From Niastella sp966212235 (lineage in GTDB: Bacteria; Bacteroidota; Bacteroidia; Chitinophagales; Chitinophagaceae): a DNA stretch of 64,000 nt. The notes under the pieces were generated by a model. The model was given only the letters and a program-made list of their open reading frames with translations. It made no database searches and was not told the origin of the DNA. Made by a program: the position numbers and the translations under genes. How positions within the stretch are numbered: position 1 is the first letter of the stretch; the number at the start of each line of letters is the position of its first letter. The stretch covers positions 186,001 to 250,000 of the forward strand of contig CBIHPP010000001.1 in NCBI GenBank assembly GCA_966212235.1, written 5' to 3'. Below, piece after piece: positions 1 to 8,742 of the stretch.

Positions 1-25
1 AGGCGTAGAAACAATTAACTGGCAT

Positions 26-634
26 ATGATATTTAAAAAGATCATTCTTGTTTTACTGTTCCCTTTTATAGCTAATCTTGTTGTTTCCTGTTGCAATTGT
101 CTCGACACGCTGATACATCATTATACGAATAAGACCATTTCGGTTGACAACCTCGATAACAGCGGACAGGAAGCTCGGGAAACATCATCAGGCAGTGTTA
201 TCAAAACAGCCTACGGTATAAGGGTAAAACTGACCCGTGAAAAAATGGCCTGCATCAATAAACCCCAAATTATATTCGGTGAACCGGCTTATGCGTATGA
301 TTGCCGTTGTCCGCCTTCTGACCAGTTCCTGCCTAACGACAGCATAGCAGCCATCAGGGTAATTACCCTGACTGATTTCAACAGCAGTCACCCGGCCAAT
401 ACAGATGTTTCAACCTATTTCAAAGTATATACACTCCATTCTTTTTCAACCCTCGATTATTTTGTGAAAAACACAGACCCCTCCTTTTCTGATGAAAAGG
501 AATTGCAAGCGACCTTAGATCTGTTGTTGATGACGCCTCCCGATTCGAACGGCCCGCATCAATTCAGGGTGCAGATCGTTTTGTCAGACGGACGAACCCT
601 GGAACAAGATACTTCTACTATAGACTTCATTTAA
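26..634 (+). CDS. Exported lipoprotein of unknown function, possibly DUF5034-like
   Basis: The 202-residue product begins with a hydrophobic segment ending in VVSCC, a plausible lipoprotein signal with the acylated Cys near residue 22. A second Cys-rich stretch (CNCLD) follows. The mature part contains LDNSG and TAYGIRVKLT motifs that remind me of the Bacteroidota DUF5034 lipoproteins; that resemblance is from memory and needs a profile search. There are no enzyme motifs. The stop codon overlaps the start of the next gene by one base (TAATG), so the two are probably translated together, and the operon may begin before the window. ATG at 26 is the only start that keeps the signal peptide. Confidence 0.6.
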   Translation: MIFKKIILVLLFPFIANLVVSCCNCLDTLIHHYTNKTISVDNLDNSGQEARETSSGSVIKTAYGIRVKLTREKMACINKPQIIFGEPAYAYDCRCPPSDQFLPNDSIAAIRVITLTDFNSSHPANTDVSTYFKVYTLHSFSTLDYFVKNTDPSFSDEKELQATLDLLLMTPPDSNGPHQFRVQIVLSDGRTLEQDTSTIDFI

Positions 635-1413
635 TGCTACACAGAACTTTCATTTTACTGCTGGTTTGCCTACAAACCGTTCATGCCTACAGCCAGGATA
701 ACTTACGCTATAAAGCAAAATGGCAAGCGGAGCCATCCTTCGGGTTTTATACGCCATTGACAACCCTTTTAAAAGGCGATGCCACCGACCCATTTTTGCA
801 GTTCGACGATCATTGCCATTACTGGCAGGTAATATCGGGCTCATACTTTTTTACTAAGCATTGGGGTATAAACTTTAACTTCCAGGCAGGTTTTTCAAAA
901 AGTATTGATAAAAAGGAAGGTCAATTCAATGAGTCGATGCAATCGCAGTATGGAGCGGATTATTATGTTACTCCATCCATCAGCGATAACAAGGAACCAA
1001 AATTCATGGGCCAAATTCAACGGGTATCTCTTGGTATGATATACAGGTTGGAATCGGGACATTTCTTTTTGTATCCCAAACTGGCCATTGGCGTCACTTC
1101 GTATGATATCAACCAGGGCCAGGTAATCCTTAAACAAAAAAACGCACACGATGTGATTGAAATATTTTATTTGCCCAACAAATTGGGCAGCGACCATTTT
1201 ACCCTGGCCGCCTCGGCTTCAATGGGATATAAAATCACAAAAAGAGTATTTATAAACTTCAACGTACTCAGTTCTTATTATAAAACAAACTTCAAATACA
1301 CTCAAACAACCATCGACCGGATTTCCGAACAAAGTGCAACGGATATCATTACCTACAAAAGGGACATTCTGAGTTTGGGGTTGGGCGCCGGACTGATCAT
1401 TGTGATAAAATAG
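634..1413 (+). CDS. Exported outer-membrane beta-barrel-like protein
   Basis: The 259-residue product has a cleavable signal peptide (ending near AYSQ, residue 21). The body has alternating aromatic/polar strands, such as GSYFFTKHWGINFNF and GMIYRLESGHFFLYPKLAI, and the C-terminal strands are rich in Gly and aromatics. This pattern fits a small outer-membrane beta-barrel (porin or OmpW-like size class) but no specific family is recognised. It overlaps the upstream lipoprotein gene by one base, which suggests a two-gene envelope operon. A terminator lies about 80 bases downstream. Function unknown. Confidence 0.55.
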   Translation: MLHRTFILLLVCLQTVHAYSQDNLRYKAKWQAEPSFGFYTPLTTLLKGDATDPFLQFDDHCHYWQVISGSYFFTKHWGINFNFQAGFSKSIDKKEGQFNESMQSQYGADYYVTPSISDNKEPKFMGQIQRVSLGMIYRLESGHFFLYPKLAIGVTSYDINQGQVILKQKNAHDVIEIFYLPNKLGSDHFTLAASASMGYKITKRVFINFNVLSSYYKTNFKYTQTTIDRISEQSATDIITYKRDILSLGLGAGLIIVIK

Positions 1414-1490
1414 TCTTAACAAAACCGTTCTATAACATGCTGCAACTGAATAAGAACATTCGCAAGCCAGTATAGGGAAGTATTGGTAAA

Positions 1491-1528
1491 AATAAAGCCT
1501 CCGTCACCGAAGGCTTTATTTTATTATT
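1491..1528. terminator. Bidirectional rho-independent terminator
   Basis: A perfect 10-bp stem pairs AATAAAGCCT (1491-1500) with AGGCTTTATT (1511-1520) around a 10-nt loop. The right arm runs into TTTTATTATT on the plus strand, and the left side is A/T rich so the minus strand also ends in U-rich sequence. It sits between the stop of the barrel-like gene (1413) and the stop of katG (1544), so it can serve both convergent transcripts. Confidence 0.75.
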
Positions 1529-1543
1529 CATTAAATTTCACCA

Positions 1544-3823
1544 TCAGGCTATATCAAACCTGTCGAGGTTCATTACTTTATTCCAGGCTGTTACAAAGTC
1601 GTTCACAAATTTCTCCCTGGCATCTGCGCTTCCGTACACTTCTGCAATGGCTCTCAGTTCTGAGTTGGAACCAAACAAAAGATCAGCACGGCTGCCTGTC
1701 CATTTGGGTTGGCCCGTAGTACGGTCGCTGCCTATGTACAATTCCCTGTCTTCAGAAACAGCTTTCCATGCCGTGTTCATGTCGAGCAGGTTTACAAAGA
1801 AATCGTTGGTCAACACGCCCGGGCGTTGTGTGAAAACACCGTTTTTAGAACCATCAAAATTGGTGTTCAATACGCGCATACCACCCACTAGTACGGTTAA
1901 CTCAGGTGCCGTTAAGGTGAGCAAATGCGCCTTATCTATCAGCAACGCTTCGGTAGATACAGGCACTCTTGATTTGCCGTAGTTGCGGAAGCCATCTGCA
2001 ACCGGTTCCAGGTAGCCGATTGATTCAACATCGGTTTGTGCCTGTGAAGCATCCATACGGCCAGGTGTAAATGGAACGGTGATTGTTTGTCCTGCATCTT
2101 TCGCTGCTTTTTCAACACCAGCACAACCCGCCAGTACGATCAGATCTGCCAGGGACACTTTTTTACCGCCAGACTGTGCGCCGCCGTTAAACTCTTTTAC
2201 TATGCTCTCCAGTTTATTCAACACTTTTTGCAACTGTGCCGGATTGTTTACGGGCCAGTCTTTTTGAGGAGCCAGGCGAATGCGCGCGCCATTGGCGCCA
2301 CCACGTTTGTCGGAACCACGGAAAGTGGAAGCCGAAGCCCATGCTGTAGAAACCAGTTCAGATACGCTTAAACCTGATGACAATACTTTTGCCTTCAGGG
2401 CTGTTATATCTTTTTCATCGATCAATGTATGGTCAACCGCGGGAATAGGGTCCTGCCATAGCAGTTCTTCTGCCGGCACATCAGGGCCCAGGTAACGTGC
2501 ACGTGGTCCCATATCGCGATGTGTTAATTTAAACCATGCCCGGGCAAATGCATCAGCAAATGCGTCGGGATTTTCCAGGAAGCGCCTGGATATTTTTTCG
2601 TACACCGGATCAAGCCGTAAAGAAAGGTCGGTCGTAAGCATGGTTGGCAGATGCTTTTTTGAACCATCGTACGCATCCGGAATAATGCTTTCGGCATTTT
2701 TAGCTACCCACTGGTGCGCACCGGCCGGACTTTTTGTCAACTCCCATTCAAAGCCAAACAGGTTTTCGAAGAAGTTGTTGCTCCATTTTGTGGGCGTTTT
2801 CGTCCATATTACTTCCAGTCCGCTGGTAATAGTGTCAGCACCTTTACCGGAGCCATAACTGCTGTTCCAGCCCAGGCCTTGCAGCTCTATGCCGGCAGCT
2901 TCGGGCTCTTTGCCTACATGGGTAGCAGGAGCGGCGCCATGGGTTTTACCAAAGCTGTGTCCGCCTGCTATCAGGGCAACTGTTTCTTCATCGTTCATAG
3001 CCATGCGGCCAAACGTATCGCGAATATCTTTAGCGGCAGCAATAGGATCGGGATTGCCATCCGGGCCTTCCGGATTCACGTAGATCAAACCCATCTGCAC
3101 GGCAGCCAGTGGTTTTTCCAGGTTGCGGGAGTGAATATTTCCGTCTGCATTGTCATCCGACGACACTACGCCATGTTCCTTGGGCACGCCTTCGGAACCA
3201 TGCACATAACGGATGTCGCCACCCAGCCAGGTGGTTTCAGAACCCCAATACACATCTTCATCCGGCTCCCATACATCCGGGCGACCACCGGCAAAACCAA
3301 AGGTTTTAAAACCCATTGATTCCAGTGCTATATTACCGGTAAGGATCATCAGATCGGCCCACGAAATTTTGTTGCCATATTTTTGTTTGATAGGCCAAAG
3401 CAGTCTGCGCGCTTTATCGAGGCTCACGTTATCGGGCCAGCTGTTCAATGGGGCAAAACGTTGTTGTCCTGAACCTGCACCACCACGGCCATCACCTACA
3501 CGATAGGTGCCAGCACTATGCCATGCCATGCGAATGAACAAGGGGCCATAATGTCCAAAGTCTGCCGGCCACCAGTCCTGTGAGTCGGTCATGAGCGCAT
3601 GAAGGTCTTTTTTCACGGCTTCCAGGTCCAGACTTTTAAATGCTTCCCCATAATCAAAATTGGCATCCATCGGGTTCGATTTCTCCGCGTGCTGACGCAG
3701 GATACTTACCTTTAACTGGTTGGGCCACCAGTCACGGTTCCTGGTGCCGCCACCGCCAACATTTTGCTTCATGCTTCCATTATGAAACGGGCATTTACTG
3801 ATGTCTTTTGAATCTTTTTCCAT
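1544..3823 (-). CDS. katG: Catalase-peroxidase KatG
   Basis: Bifunctional haem enzyme that dismutates hydrogen peroxide and has broad peroxidase activity; normally cytoplasmic. At 759 residues it matches the usual two-domain length of about 720-760. The distal triad is in FIRMAWHSAGTYR (Arg98, Trp101, His102). YVNPEGPDG supplies the Tyr of the Met-Tyr-Trp adduct, and GGHSFGKTHG carries the proximal haem His. The C-terminal half (from about residue 430) is the degenerate second peroxidase domain. The start at 3823 gives the typical KatG N-terminus with CPFHNG. It stands alone, with its own promoter-like sequence at 3887-3917 and a shared terminator at 1491-1528. No OxyR or PerR gene is adjacent. 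Confidence 0.97.
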   Translation of the reverse strand: MEKDSKDISKCPFHNGSMKQNVGGGGTRNRDWWPNQLKVSILRQHAEKSNPMDANFDYGEAFKSLDLEAVKKDLHALMTDSQDWWPADFGHYGPLFIRMAWHSAGTYRVGDGRGGAGSGQQRFAPLNSWPDNVSLDKARRLLWPIKQKYGNKISWADLMILTGNIALESMGFKTFGFAGGRPDVWEPDEDVYWGSETTWLGGDIRYVHGSEGVPKEHGVVSSDDNADGNIHSRNLEKPLAAVQMGLIYVNPEGPDGNPDPIAAAKDIRDTFGRMAMNDEETVALIAGGHSFGKTHGAAPATHVGKEPEAAGIELQGLGWNSSYGSGKGADTITSGLEVIWTKTPTKWSNNFFENLFGFEWELTKSPAGAHQWVAKNAESIIPDAYDGSKKHLPTMLTTDLSLRLDPVYEKISRRFLENPDAFADAFARAWFKLTHRDMGPRARYLGPDVPAEELLWQDPIPAVDHTLIDEKDITALKAKVLSSGLSVSELVSTAWASASTFRGSDKRGGANGARIRLAPQKDWPVNNPAQLQKVLNKLESIVKEFNGGAQSGGKKVSLADLIVLAGCAGVEKAAKDAGQTITVPFTPGRMDASQAQTDVESIGYLEPVADGFRNYGKSRVPVSTEALLIDKAHLLTLTAPELTVLVGGMRVLNTNFDGSKNGVFTQRPGVLTNDFFVNLLDMNTAWKAVSEDRELYIGSDRTTGQPKWTGSRADLLFGSNSELRAIAEVYGSADAREKFVNDFVTAWNKVMNLDRFDIA

Positions 3824-3886
3824 TTTAATAAGTTATTTATGGCATTAAATGAACACTTGCCTGCACCTGGTATTTGTGCAGGATCG

Positions 3887-3917
3887 TAAAAGTATGGCAT
3901 TGGGGAGATAAAGACAA
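3887..3917 (-). promoter_or_regulatory. Probable katG promoter, Bacteroidota type
   Basis: Read on the minus strand, TTG (3917-3915) is followed after 20 nt by TACTTTTA (3894-3887). This is close to the Bacteroidota consensus TTTG-N19-TAnnTTTG. It places transcription start about 55-60 bases upstream of the katG ATG. The last base of the -7 box deviates, so the call is moderate. Confidence 0.4.
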
Positions 3918-4109
3918 TCAATTAATTCTATAATCGAATAGGTAAAATCTATATTGATATGAATCAAGGCAGGCAGGATTATTCATGTTTTATCGCTTTT
4001 ACCGGATTCGAAAGCGATGCCCTGATCGTGAGCCACGCCGTTGTGATCGCTATTAGTACCAAAACAATTACATTTGAACCGGATATCAGTACCATAAAAC
4101 GATTGACAT

Positions 4110-4352
4110 ATGCCACAAAGCAGACACCGTCACAAACACCATCGACCTCATCCTGGTCAACCCCATGCGGTTAAAACAGCACCGAGCCAACGCAAAAATC
4201 CTGTTACCATTATGATTGTTTTTGTTGCTATACTGGGAGCCATAGCCGCGCTGTTTGCGGCAGGTTCCGATCCCGTATGGTTATTAGCCGGCGTGGGTGT
4301 AGGTGCTTTGGTTGGTTATTTTATTGGAAAGCGAATGAGCAGGTTGCGTTAG
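4110..4352 (+). CDS. Small His-rich membrane protein
   Basis: An 80-residue product. The first 25 residues are polar and basic with many His residues (RHRHKHHRPHPGQPH). Two hydrophobic segments follow (about residues 33-51 and 56-73), the second Gly-rich with GVGVGALVGYFIGKRM. The layout suggests a small inner-membrane protein with a cytoplasmic basic or metal-binding tail; the role is unknown. Coding is supported by the clean hydrophobic pattern and by a tight end just 3 bases before the convergent sigma-factor gene. No family is named with confidence. Confidence 0.5.
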   Translation: MPQSRHRHKHHRPHPGQPHAVKTAPSQRKNPVTIMIVFVAILGAIAALFAAGSDPVWLLAGVGVGALVGYFIGKRMSRLR

Positions 4353-4355
4353 CAT

Positions 4356-4997
4356 TCAGGCAATGCCTAAATGGTTCATTACATGGTTTACGATGCGGTC
4401 GCACCGGGTAAGATGGAAGCTATAAACACGGTCTTTCATATAACCGTTCAGATTTTCCCTGAGCATCGTCTTGGCTCGGTTCAGGCGCACCTTAACATTG
4501 GATTCCTCAATTTGTAAGGTCGCCGAAGTTTCCCGCACCGACATATCTTCAATCTCCCGCAGCACGAAAACAAGGCGGTATTTTTCCGGCAGTTGTGTAA
4601 TGGCGTTTTCCAGTACATGGCTGAGTTCCTTATTGACTAATTCGTTTAACGGCGTTGTCATACTTATTACATTATCTGTTTGTTCAAAAATGACAGGAGC
4701 CTGCTTTTTCTTTCGCTTCTGTTCAAGACATTGATTGATCATGATCCTGGTGAGCCAGGTACCAAAAGAAGAACGTTGTTCAAAGCCGGACAAATGTTCA
4801 TAGGCATTGATATAAGCGGCCTGCATGGCATCCTCCGTTTCCATGTCATTTGCCAGTATAGACATGCCTATACGGTACAACCGTTGATTGTACTTTCTGA
4901 TCAGCACTTCAAATAACCTCTTTTCGCCACCCTGTATCCTTGCTATCAATTCCTGGTCGGGAACAGGGTTCAAAATAGTGTCGGTTTTATCGGTCAT
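4356..4997 (-). CDS. ECF-type RNA polymerase sigma factor
   Basis: Sigma-70 family factor of the ECF class. Region 2 is near residues 15-85 (RKYNQRLYRIGMSILAN, then TEDAMQAAYINAYEHL), and region 4 near 130-185 (LPEKYRLVFVLREIEDMSV, then HTH ATLQIEESNVKVRLNRAK). A longer in-frame start exists at 5012, but it lies upstream of the predicted -10 element (5008-5003), so ATG 4997 is preferred; this gives 213 residues. Divergent from a DoxX-like gene across a perfect inverted repeat in which each arm holds a GTAACC box. This fits autoregulation plus control of the neighbour. No anti-sigma gene is adjacent. Confidence 0.88.
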   Translation of the reverse strand: MTDKTDTILNPVPDQELIARIQGGEKRLFEVLIRKYNQRLYRIGMSILANDMETEDAMQAAYINAYEHLSGFEQRSSFGTWLTRIMINQCLEQKRKKKQAPVIFEQTDNVISMTTPLNELVNKELSHVLENAITQLPEKYRLVFVLREIEDMSVRETSATLQIEESNVKVRLNRAKTMLRENLNGYMKDRVYSFHLTRCDRIVNHVMNHLGIA

Positions 4998-5002
4998 ATT
5001 GT

Positions 5003-5030
5003 TTAGATGCAATGGTCTAATAAAGGTTAC
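5003..5030 (-). promoter_or_regulatory. Predicted ECF-dependent promoter of the sigma-factor gene
   Basis: On the minus strand, GTAACC (5030-5025) is followed after exactly 16 nt by ATCTAA (5008-5003). The divergent promoter has the same architecture. The expected start site, 6-8 nt beyond the -10 box, coincides with the ATG at 4997, so the mRNA would be leaderless or nearly so. GTAAC-type -35 boxes are known for some ECF factors (Caulobacter SigF, from memory). Confidence 0.55.
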
Positions 5031-5062
5031 AAATGCTGCGCAAAAGAATTTTTGTAACCTTT
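5022..5062. repeat. 12-bp perfect inverted repeat between sigma factor and DoxX gene
   Basis: AAAGGTTACAAA (5022-5033) and TTTGTAACCTTT (5051-5062) are exact reverse complements separated by 17 nt. Each arm contains the putative -35 hexamer GTAACC of one of two divergent promoters. The symmetry is therefore best read as back-to-back sigma recognition sites, not as a repressor operator. Confidence 0.8.
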
Positions 5063-5081
5063 TATAATGTATTTACTCTAA
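5054..5081 (+). promoter_or_regulatory. Predicted ECF-dependent promoter of the DoxX-like gene
   Basis: GTAACC (5054-5059) is followed after 16 nt by CTCTAA (5076-5081). Spacing and motif match the divergent promoter at 5030-5003. A start site near 5088 would leave a leader of about 17 nt without a Shine-Dalgarno sequence. Confidence 0.55.
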
Positions 5082-5104
5082 AATATATAAAACAATAATT
5101 GATC

Positions 5105-5479
5105 ATGGCAACAATTAAACAACTTCAGAACACATTGAAACTCACATTCGGTATCGTACCTATCGTAGCCGGGTTAGACAAATTTACCAATCTGCTTACC
5201 AATTGGGTCGATTATCTGGGCAACAACAGGAGCATGATCCCATTTGATCCCATGACCTTTATGAAAATAGTGGGTGTTATTGAGATCGTAGCAGGTATTA
5301 TTGTACTGGTGCGCCCACTCATTGGTGCATATATCGTGATGGCCTGGCTTATCTGTATTGCCCTGCAACTGCTGATCGGAGGGCATTATTACGATGTAGC
5401 GGTTCGCGACCTGGTTATGGCTATAGGTGCTTACACCCTGGCGCAGTTAACTAAAATACAATCGGTAAATAATAAATAA
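5105..5479 (+). CDS. DoxX-like integral membrane protein
   Basis: About 124 residues with four hydrophobic helices (roughly residues 10-28, 50-72, 76-98 and 100-117). The DoxX-type layout is visible: a first helix ending in GLDKFTN, then GVIEIVAGIIVLVRPLIGAYIVMAWL. Such proteins are small inner-membrane proteins linked to redox or thiol stress in some bacteria; a specific role here is not shown. ATG 5105 is chosen over an upstream TTG because it is the first ATG and fits the predicted promoter. The gene is divergent from the ECF sigma gene and probably belongs to its regulon. Confidence 0.7.
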   Translation: MATIKQLQNTLKLTFGIVPIVAGLDKFTNLLTNWVDYLGNNRSMIPFDPMTFMKIVGVIEIVAGIIVLVRPLIGAYIVMAWLICIALQLLIGGHYYDVAVRDLVMAIGAYTLAQLTKIQSVNNK

Positions 5480-5496
5480 AAATTCATTAAACATAA

Positions 5497-5530
5497 AGGA
5501 GTCCCGCTAATGGCGAGACTCCTCCTGTTT
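5497..5530. terminator. Rho-independent terminator between convergent genes
   Basis: AGGAGTC (5497-5503) pairs with GACTCCT (5517-5523), with an inner CGC/GCG pair and a short loop. It is followed by CCTGTTT on the plus strand and T-rich sequence on the minus strand. It lies between the DoxX-like stop and the stop of the sugar dehydrogenase gene. Confidence 0.65.
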
Positions 5531-5562
5531 AACAAACGATCATTTATTTTATGAAAAATGGC

Positions 5563-8547
5563 TTAATTGCATTTTATCAACTTCAACGCATCTCCATCAG
5601 CCAGGCGTACATAATAGGTGCCGGGTTTCAGTGATGTTATATCGATTGGCTGGCGCTGCTGTGTCAGTTTTATTTGTCGTAACACCCGGCCCTGGTTGTC
5701 GACCAGCGTAGCTACCGTATTTAAAAGTTGCATACTATTCAGTTCTATGGTCACATTGCGGTTGGCCGGTTGTGGATACAGCCGGGCTGGCGCCACCGAT
5801 GAACGTTTGGACAGCACTGCTATTTTTGAATAGGTTGATTGGCCTGGTTCAACAATTCTTATCCGGTAAAAGATCTTATCTCCTACAGATGATTGATCAT
5901 TGTAATGATAACTGGCGTTTTCCTCGAAATCGGGGAATACAATGGCGATGGTGTTAAAGGTAATTCCATCGGTACTGCGTTCCAGTTCATACCGGGAATT
6001 GCCACTTTGATTTTCTACATGCCAGGTGAGCCATACGGTTTTTTGCGTGGTTTGCTGTGCCTCGAATGAAACAAGTGATAAGGGTACCACAATAAATGCT
6101 TTGAAATCGAGGTAATTCACATTGAAATCATTGGCGTCCATCACAAAACGGAACGTATGTACGCCGCTGGTGATATTACCCAATGAAACGTTTATCGTTT
6201 GCCATGCCTGGAATCCACCGGTATTGGGCACATTGACCGGACCGGAAGTATTTACCCCATCCATTTCAATATGAAACTGGCGTCCTGCGCCTGGCGCCGC
6301 CACCCGTACATCTACCGAATAAACGGAACTTACGGTAGCATTCAGGGTATATTCCAGCCATTCGCCATTGGCAACCCAGCCAATATTATTGCCACCACCG
6401 GCCGTGTTTTCAATGTCCACGTCTTCCGTGGGCCGGTATTGATTACCTGCATTCCCGACCGATGTTTCATGATAGGCAATTCCTTCACCACCGCGATCAA
6501 AGTCTTCTATTTCCACTTTGCCGGGAATATTCATGGGTGTTCCATAATAAGGATTTTGTAAGGATGAGCTCAAGGTGTAGTTCGCCGTATAGGTGGTATT
6601 TACCGCCGGCACGCGCAGGCTTTGTGAAGCGGCGCCACCATGGGCCCACGACGTAAATGTATACACGTTGTTATTTAGAATTTGCGAAGCCGGCGCTTCG
6701 AGCGTCAGGGCGCCATTTACCACCCAGGTTTTTGTAAATGGCGTTGTGCCTTCGCCGCCCATGACCAGCTTCAGCCCCGCGATATTGGTCGCCGCAGTAA
6801 GCACTACTTTGTTGGGTTGTATATCTACTGAATCGATGCCTGTTCTACCGGCATTGTCGGTGACGGTTAGCAGGATGCGGAACCAGACATTGGGCGATGA
6901 TTCACCACCGTTGTCGGCAGTAAAGTTGCCGCTTGTTACGCCGTTCGGAATGGTTGGCCCCGGGTGCAAGTGCTGGCTGGTGGCGTTTTCCTGGTGGTAG
7001 AACCGAACTTCCCAATGATAAGCTGTTGCTGGCAATGTTCCGTCTTCTGCATCTGTTGCCGTACCGGAAAAGGATACCTGGTCAAGCGCATTCCAGGTCA
7101 AAGTGTTTGAAGGACTCGTGATATGCACAACAGGTTTGGCATTGAAAGGCAATACAGTGAGGATGGCATTATTGCTGGTAGCCGTGCCATTCGCATTGGT
7201 TACTACACAGCGGTAATTGCCTGCATCAGGGGCGGCCACTGCAGTGATCGAAAACGTATTGGCGGTGGCACCTGGTATATTGACGTTGTTGAATTGCCAT
7301 TGATATTGTAAAGGAACGGCGCCCGATGCGGTCACCGAAAAGCTTACCGGATCGCCTGCAACGATACTTTGGCTAACTGGGTGGTTCACGATAATGGGCG
7401 CATCTGTATTATCATACTCTATTCGCCACAAACTTCCGTTTGTGTTATAACTTATATAATAAATATTGCCATCGATACCAACGCTTGTTCCCAGTATGGA
7501 ACCAAAGCCGGCTGTAGCAAACTCTGTATGTCCATTACCCGGGTTGGTGGCATCCACACTTCTGAGCCAGTCATCGCACCAGTCGGAGAAGTAAAAGCGG
7601 TTGCGATATTGCGTCGGATAATTTGTCGCTGCAGGGTTAAAGAACACCCCCGAGGTGATGGCGCAGCCCCAACCTGCGTGTCCATAGGCAAATACCGGTA
7701 ATATGGTATTGGCTGCCTGTTCCGGTCCGGAGCGGCCGTTCTGGTCCCATCCATAGTTATAATTTTTTGATGGGTCGGGACTGGTGACATCGTTTATCTC
7801 TTCATAATTACCACCCACATTTACAACAAAGATCTTACCTGAAATCGGGTCAAGGCTCATCTTCCACGGATTGCGCATGCCGATGGCCCAGATGCTTCGT
7901 TTCTGGCGGGAAGCGCCCGGTTCATTGTAGTACGGATTGCCGGGCGCAGGGTCGCCGTTCTCTGTTAATCGTAAGATCTTTCCCCGGTAGGTATCGAGCA
8001 ATACGGCCTGTGCCGATACATTGCTTTCACCAATGGCCACGTACAGCAATCCCTCTTTAAAAAGTAAAGCCCCGCCGTTATGAAAGCCATTGAGGATGGG
8101 GTCAAACTCCATAACCCGCGTAACGGAGCTGACGGTATTGGCCGCGGTGATTACGATCACGTCGAGGTAGTGGACCGTCATATCGGCCTTCGTATAAAAA
8201 AGATAACATTTACCATTGGTTGCAAAATCAGGATGCAGCGTAATACCCAATAACCCCTGTTCGGCAGCTGTTACCGTTGCAACCGTATGAACGGTAGATA
8301 CGGTTCCGTTCTGAAATACTTTTACACTGCCCGAACGTTCGGCAATAAATATTCTTCCATCCGCAGCATGCACCATGGCGGTTGCTTCATTAATAGAATT
8401 GTCAGTCAGTTTCTTTTGAACGAAGCCAGGAGGTAATTGGGCAAAAACAGGAGAGAGAAGGAGGGAGAGGAGAAGAACCATCAATATAGCAGGTACCTGT
8501 GCACGACAACAAAATGGCGTGCGCCAGCCAAAGGCCAGTGCTTTCAT
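5563..8547 (-). CDS. Secreted PQQ-type sugar dehydrogenase with Ig, CBM6 and T9SS sorting domains
   Basis: 994-residue multidomain exported protein. A signal peptide (residues about 1-36, ending VFAQ) is followed by a GSDH/soluble glucose-dehydrogenase-like six-bladed propeller (about 37-380; motifs GLLGITLHPDF, FHNGGALLF, AIGMRNPWKMSLDP). Next come an Ig-like domain (about 390-470, ending YRCVVTNANGTA), a PKD/Ig-like segment, a beta-repeat segment and a CBM6 module (about 665-800; PGKVEIEDFDRGG, VANGEWLEYTL). The C-terminus (LYPQPANRNVTIEL, then GTYYVRLADG) is a T9SS sorting domain, so the protein is probably secreted or anchored at the surface. Likely oxidises aldoses or binds sugars with PQQ; substrate unknown. 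Monocistronic. Confidence 0.85.
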   Translation of the reverse strand: MKALAFGWRTPFCCRAQVPAILMVLLLSLLLSPVFAQLPPGFVQKKLTDNSINEATAMVHAADGRIFIAERSGSVKVFQNGTVSTVHTVATVTAAEQGLLGITLHPDFATNGKCYLFYTKADMTVHYLDVIVITAANTVSSVTRVMEFDPILNGFHNGGALLFKEGLLYVAIGESNVSAQAVLLDTYRGKILRLTENGDPAPGNPYYNEPGASRQKRSIWAIGMRNPWKMSLDPISGKIFVVNVGGNYEEINDVTSPDPSKNYNYGWDQNGRSGPEQAANTILPVFAYGHAGWGCAITSGVFFNPAATNYPTQYRNRFYFSDWCDDWLRSVDATNPGNGHTEFATAGFGSILGTSVGIDGNIYYISYNTNGSLWRIEYDNTDAPIIVNHPVSQSIVAGDPVSFSVTASGAVPLQYQWQFNNVNIPGATANTFSITAVAAPDAGNYRCVVTNANGTATSNNAILTVLPFNAKPVVHITSPSNTLTWNALDQVSFSGTATDAEDGTLPATAYHWEVRFYHQENATSQHLHPGPTIPNGVTSGNFTADNGGESSPNVWFRILLTVTDNAGRTGIDSVDIQPNKVVLTAATNIAGLKLVMGGEGTTPFTKTWVVNGALTLEAPASQILNNNVYTFTSWAHGGAASQSLRVPAVNTTYTANYTLSSSLQNPYYGTPMNIPGKVEIEDFDRGGEGIAYHETSVGNAGNQYRPTEDVDIENTAGGGNNIGWVANGEWLEYTLNATVSSVYSVDVRVAAPGAGRQFHIEMDGVNTSGPVNVPNTGGFQAWQTINVSLGNITSGVHTFRFVMDANDFNVNYLDFKAFIVVPLSLVSFEAQQTTQKTVWLTWHVENQSGNSRYELERSTDGITFNTIAIVFPDFEENASYHYNDQSSVGDKIFYRIRIVEPGQSTYSKIAVLSKRSSVAPARLYPQPANRNVTIELNSMQLLNTVATLVDNQGRVLRQIKLTQQRQPIDITSLKPGTYYVRLADGDALKLIKCN

Positions 8548-8742
8548 AGAGTCAGTTTAATTGATTAATTAAATGAATATCTGGGGCAGGATATTTCAAC
8601 TGACTCTACCTTGCAAAATGTGTGCAAGTGTTTCTGCTAAAGGATGTTTTGCTGTTTTTTTAGTCCATAGACTCGTTGATGTGAATAAAAAGGTCGGGGA
8701 TACCCGTTAATAGTAATAGAAACATAATAGAAAAGGGTAGAA

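Noticed and set aside
2714..3319. 201-codon frame opposite katG
   Set aside because: Antisense shadow of katG; composition mirrors the codon bias of the real gene.
3915..3950. PerR/OxyR-like palindrome upstream of katG (ATTC-TATAATC-GAAT)
   Set aside because: Only 4-bp arms and poor match to the PerR box; AT-rich sequence makes it likely by chance.
3959..4174. 71-codon plus-strand frame
   Set aside because: Low-complexity translation, overlaps the better-supported small membrane gene, no start signal or domain.
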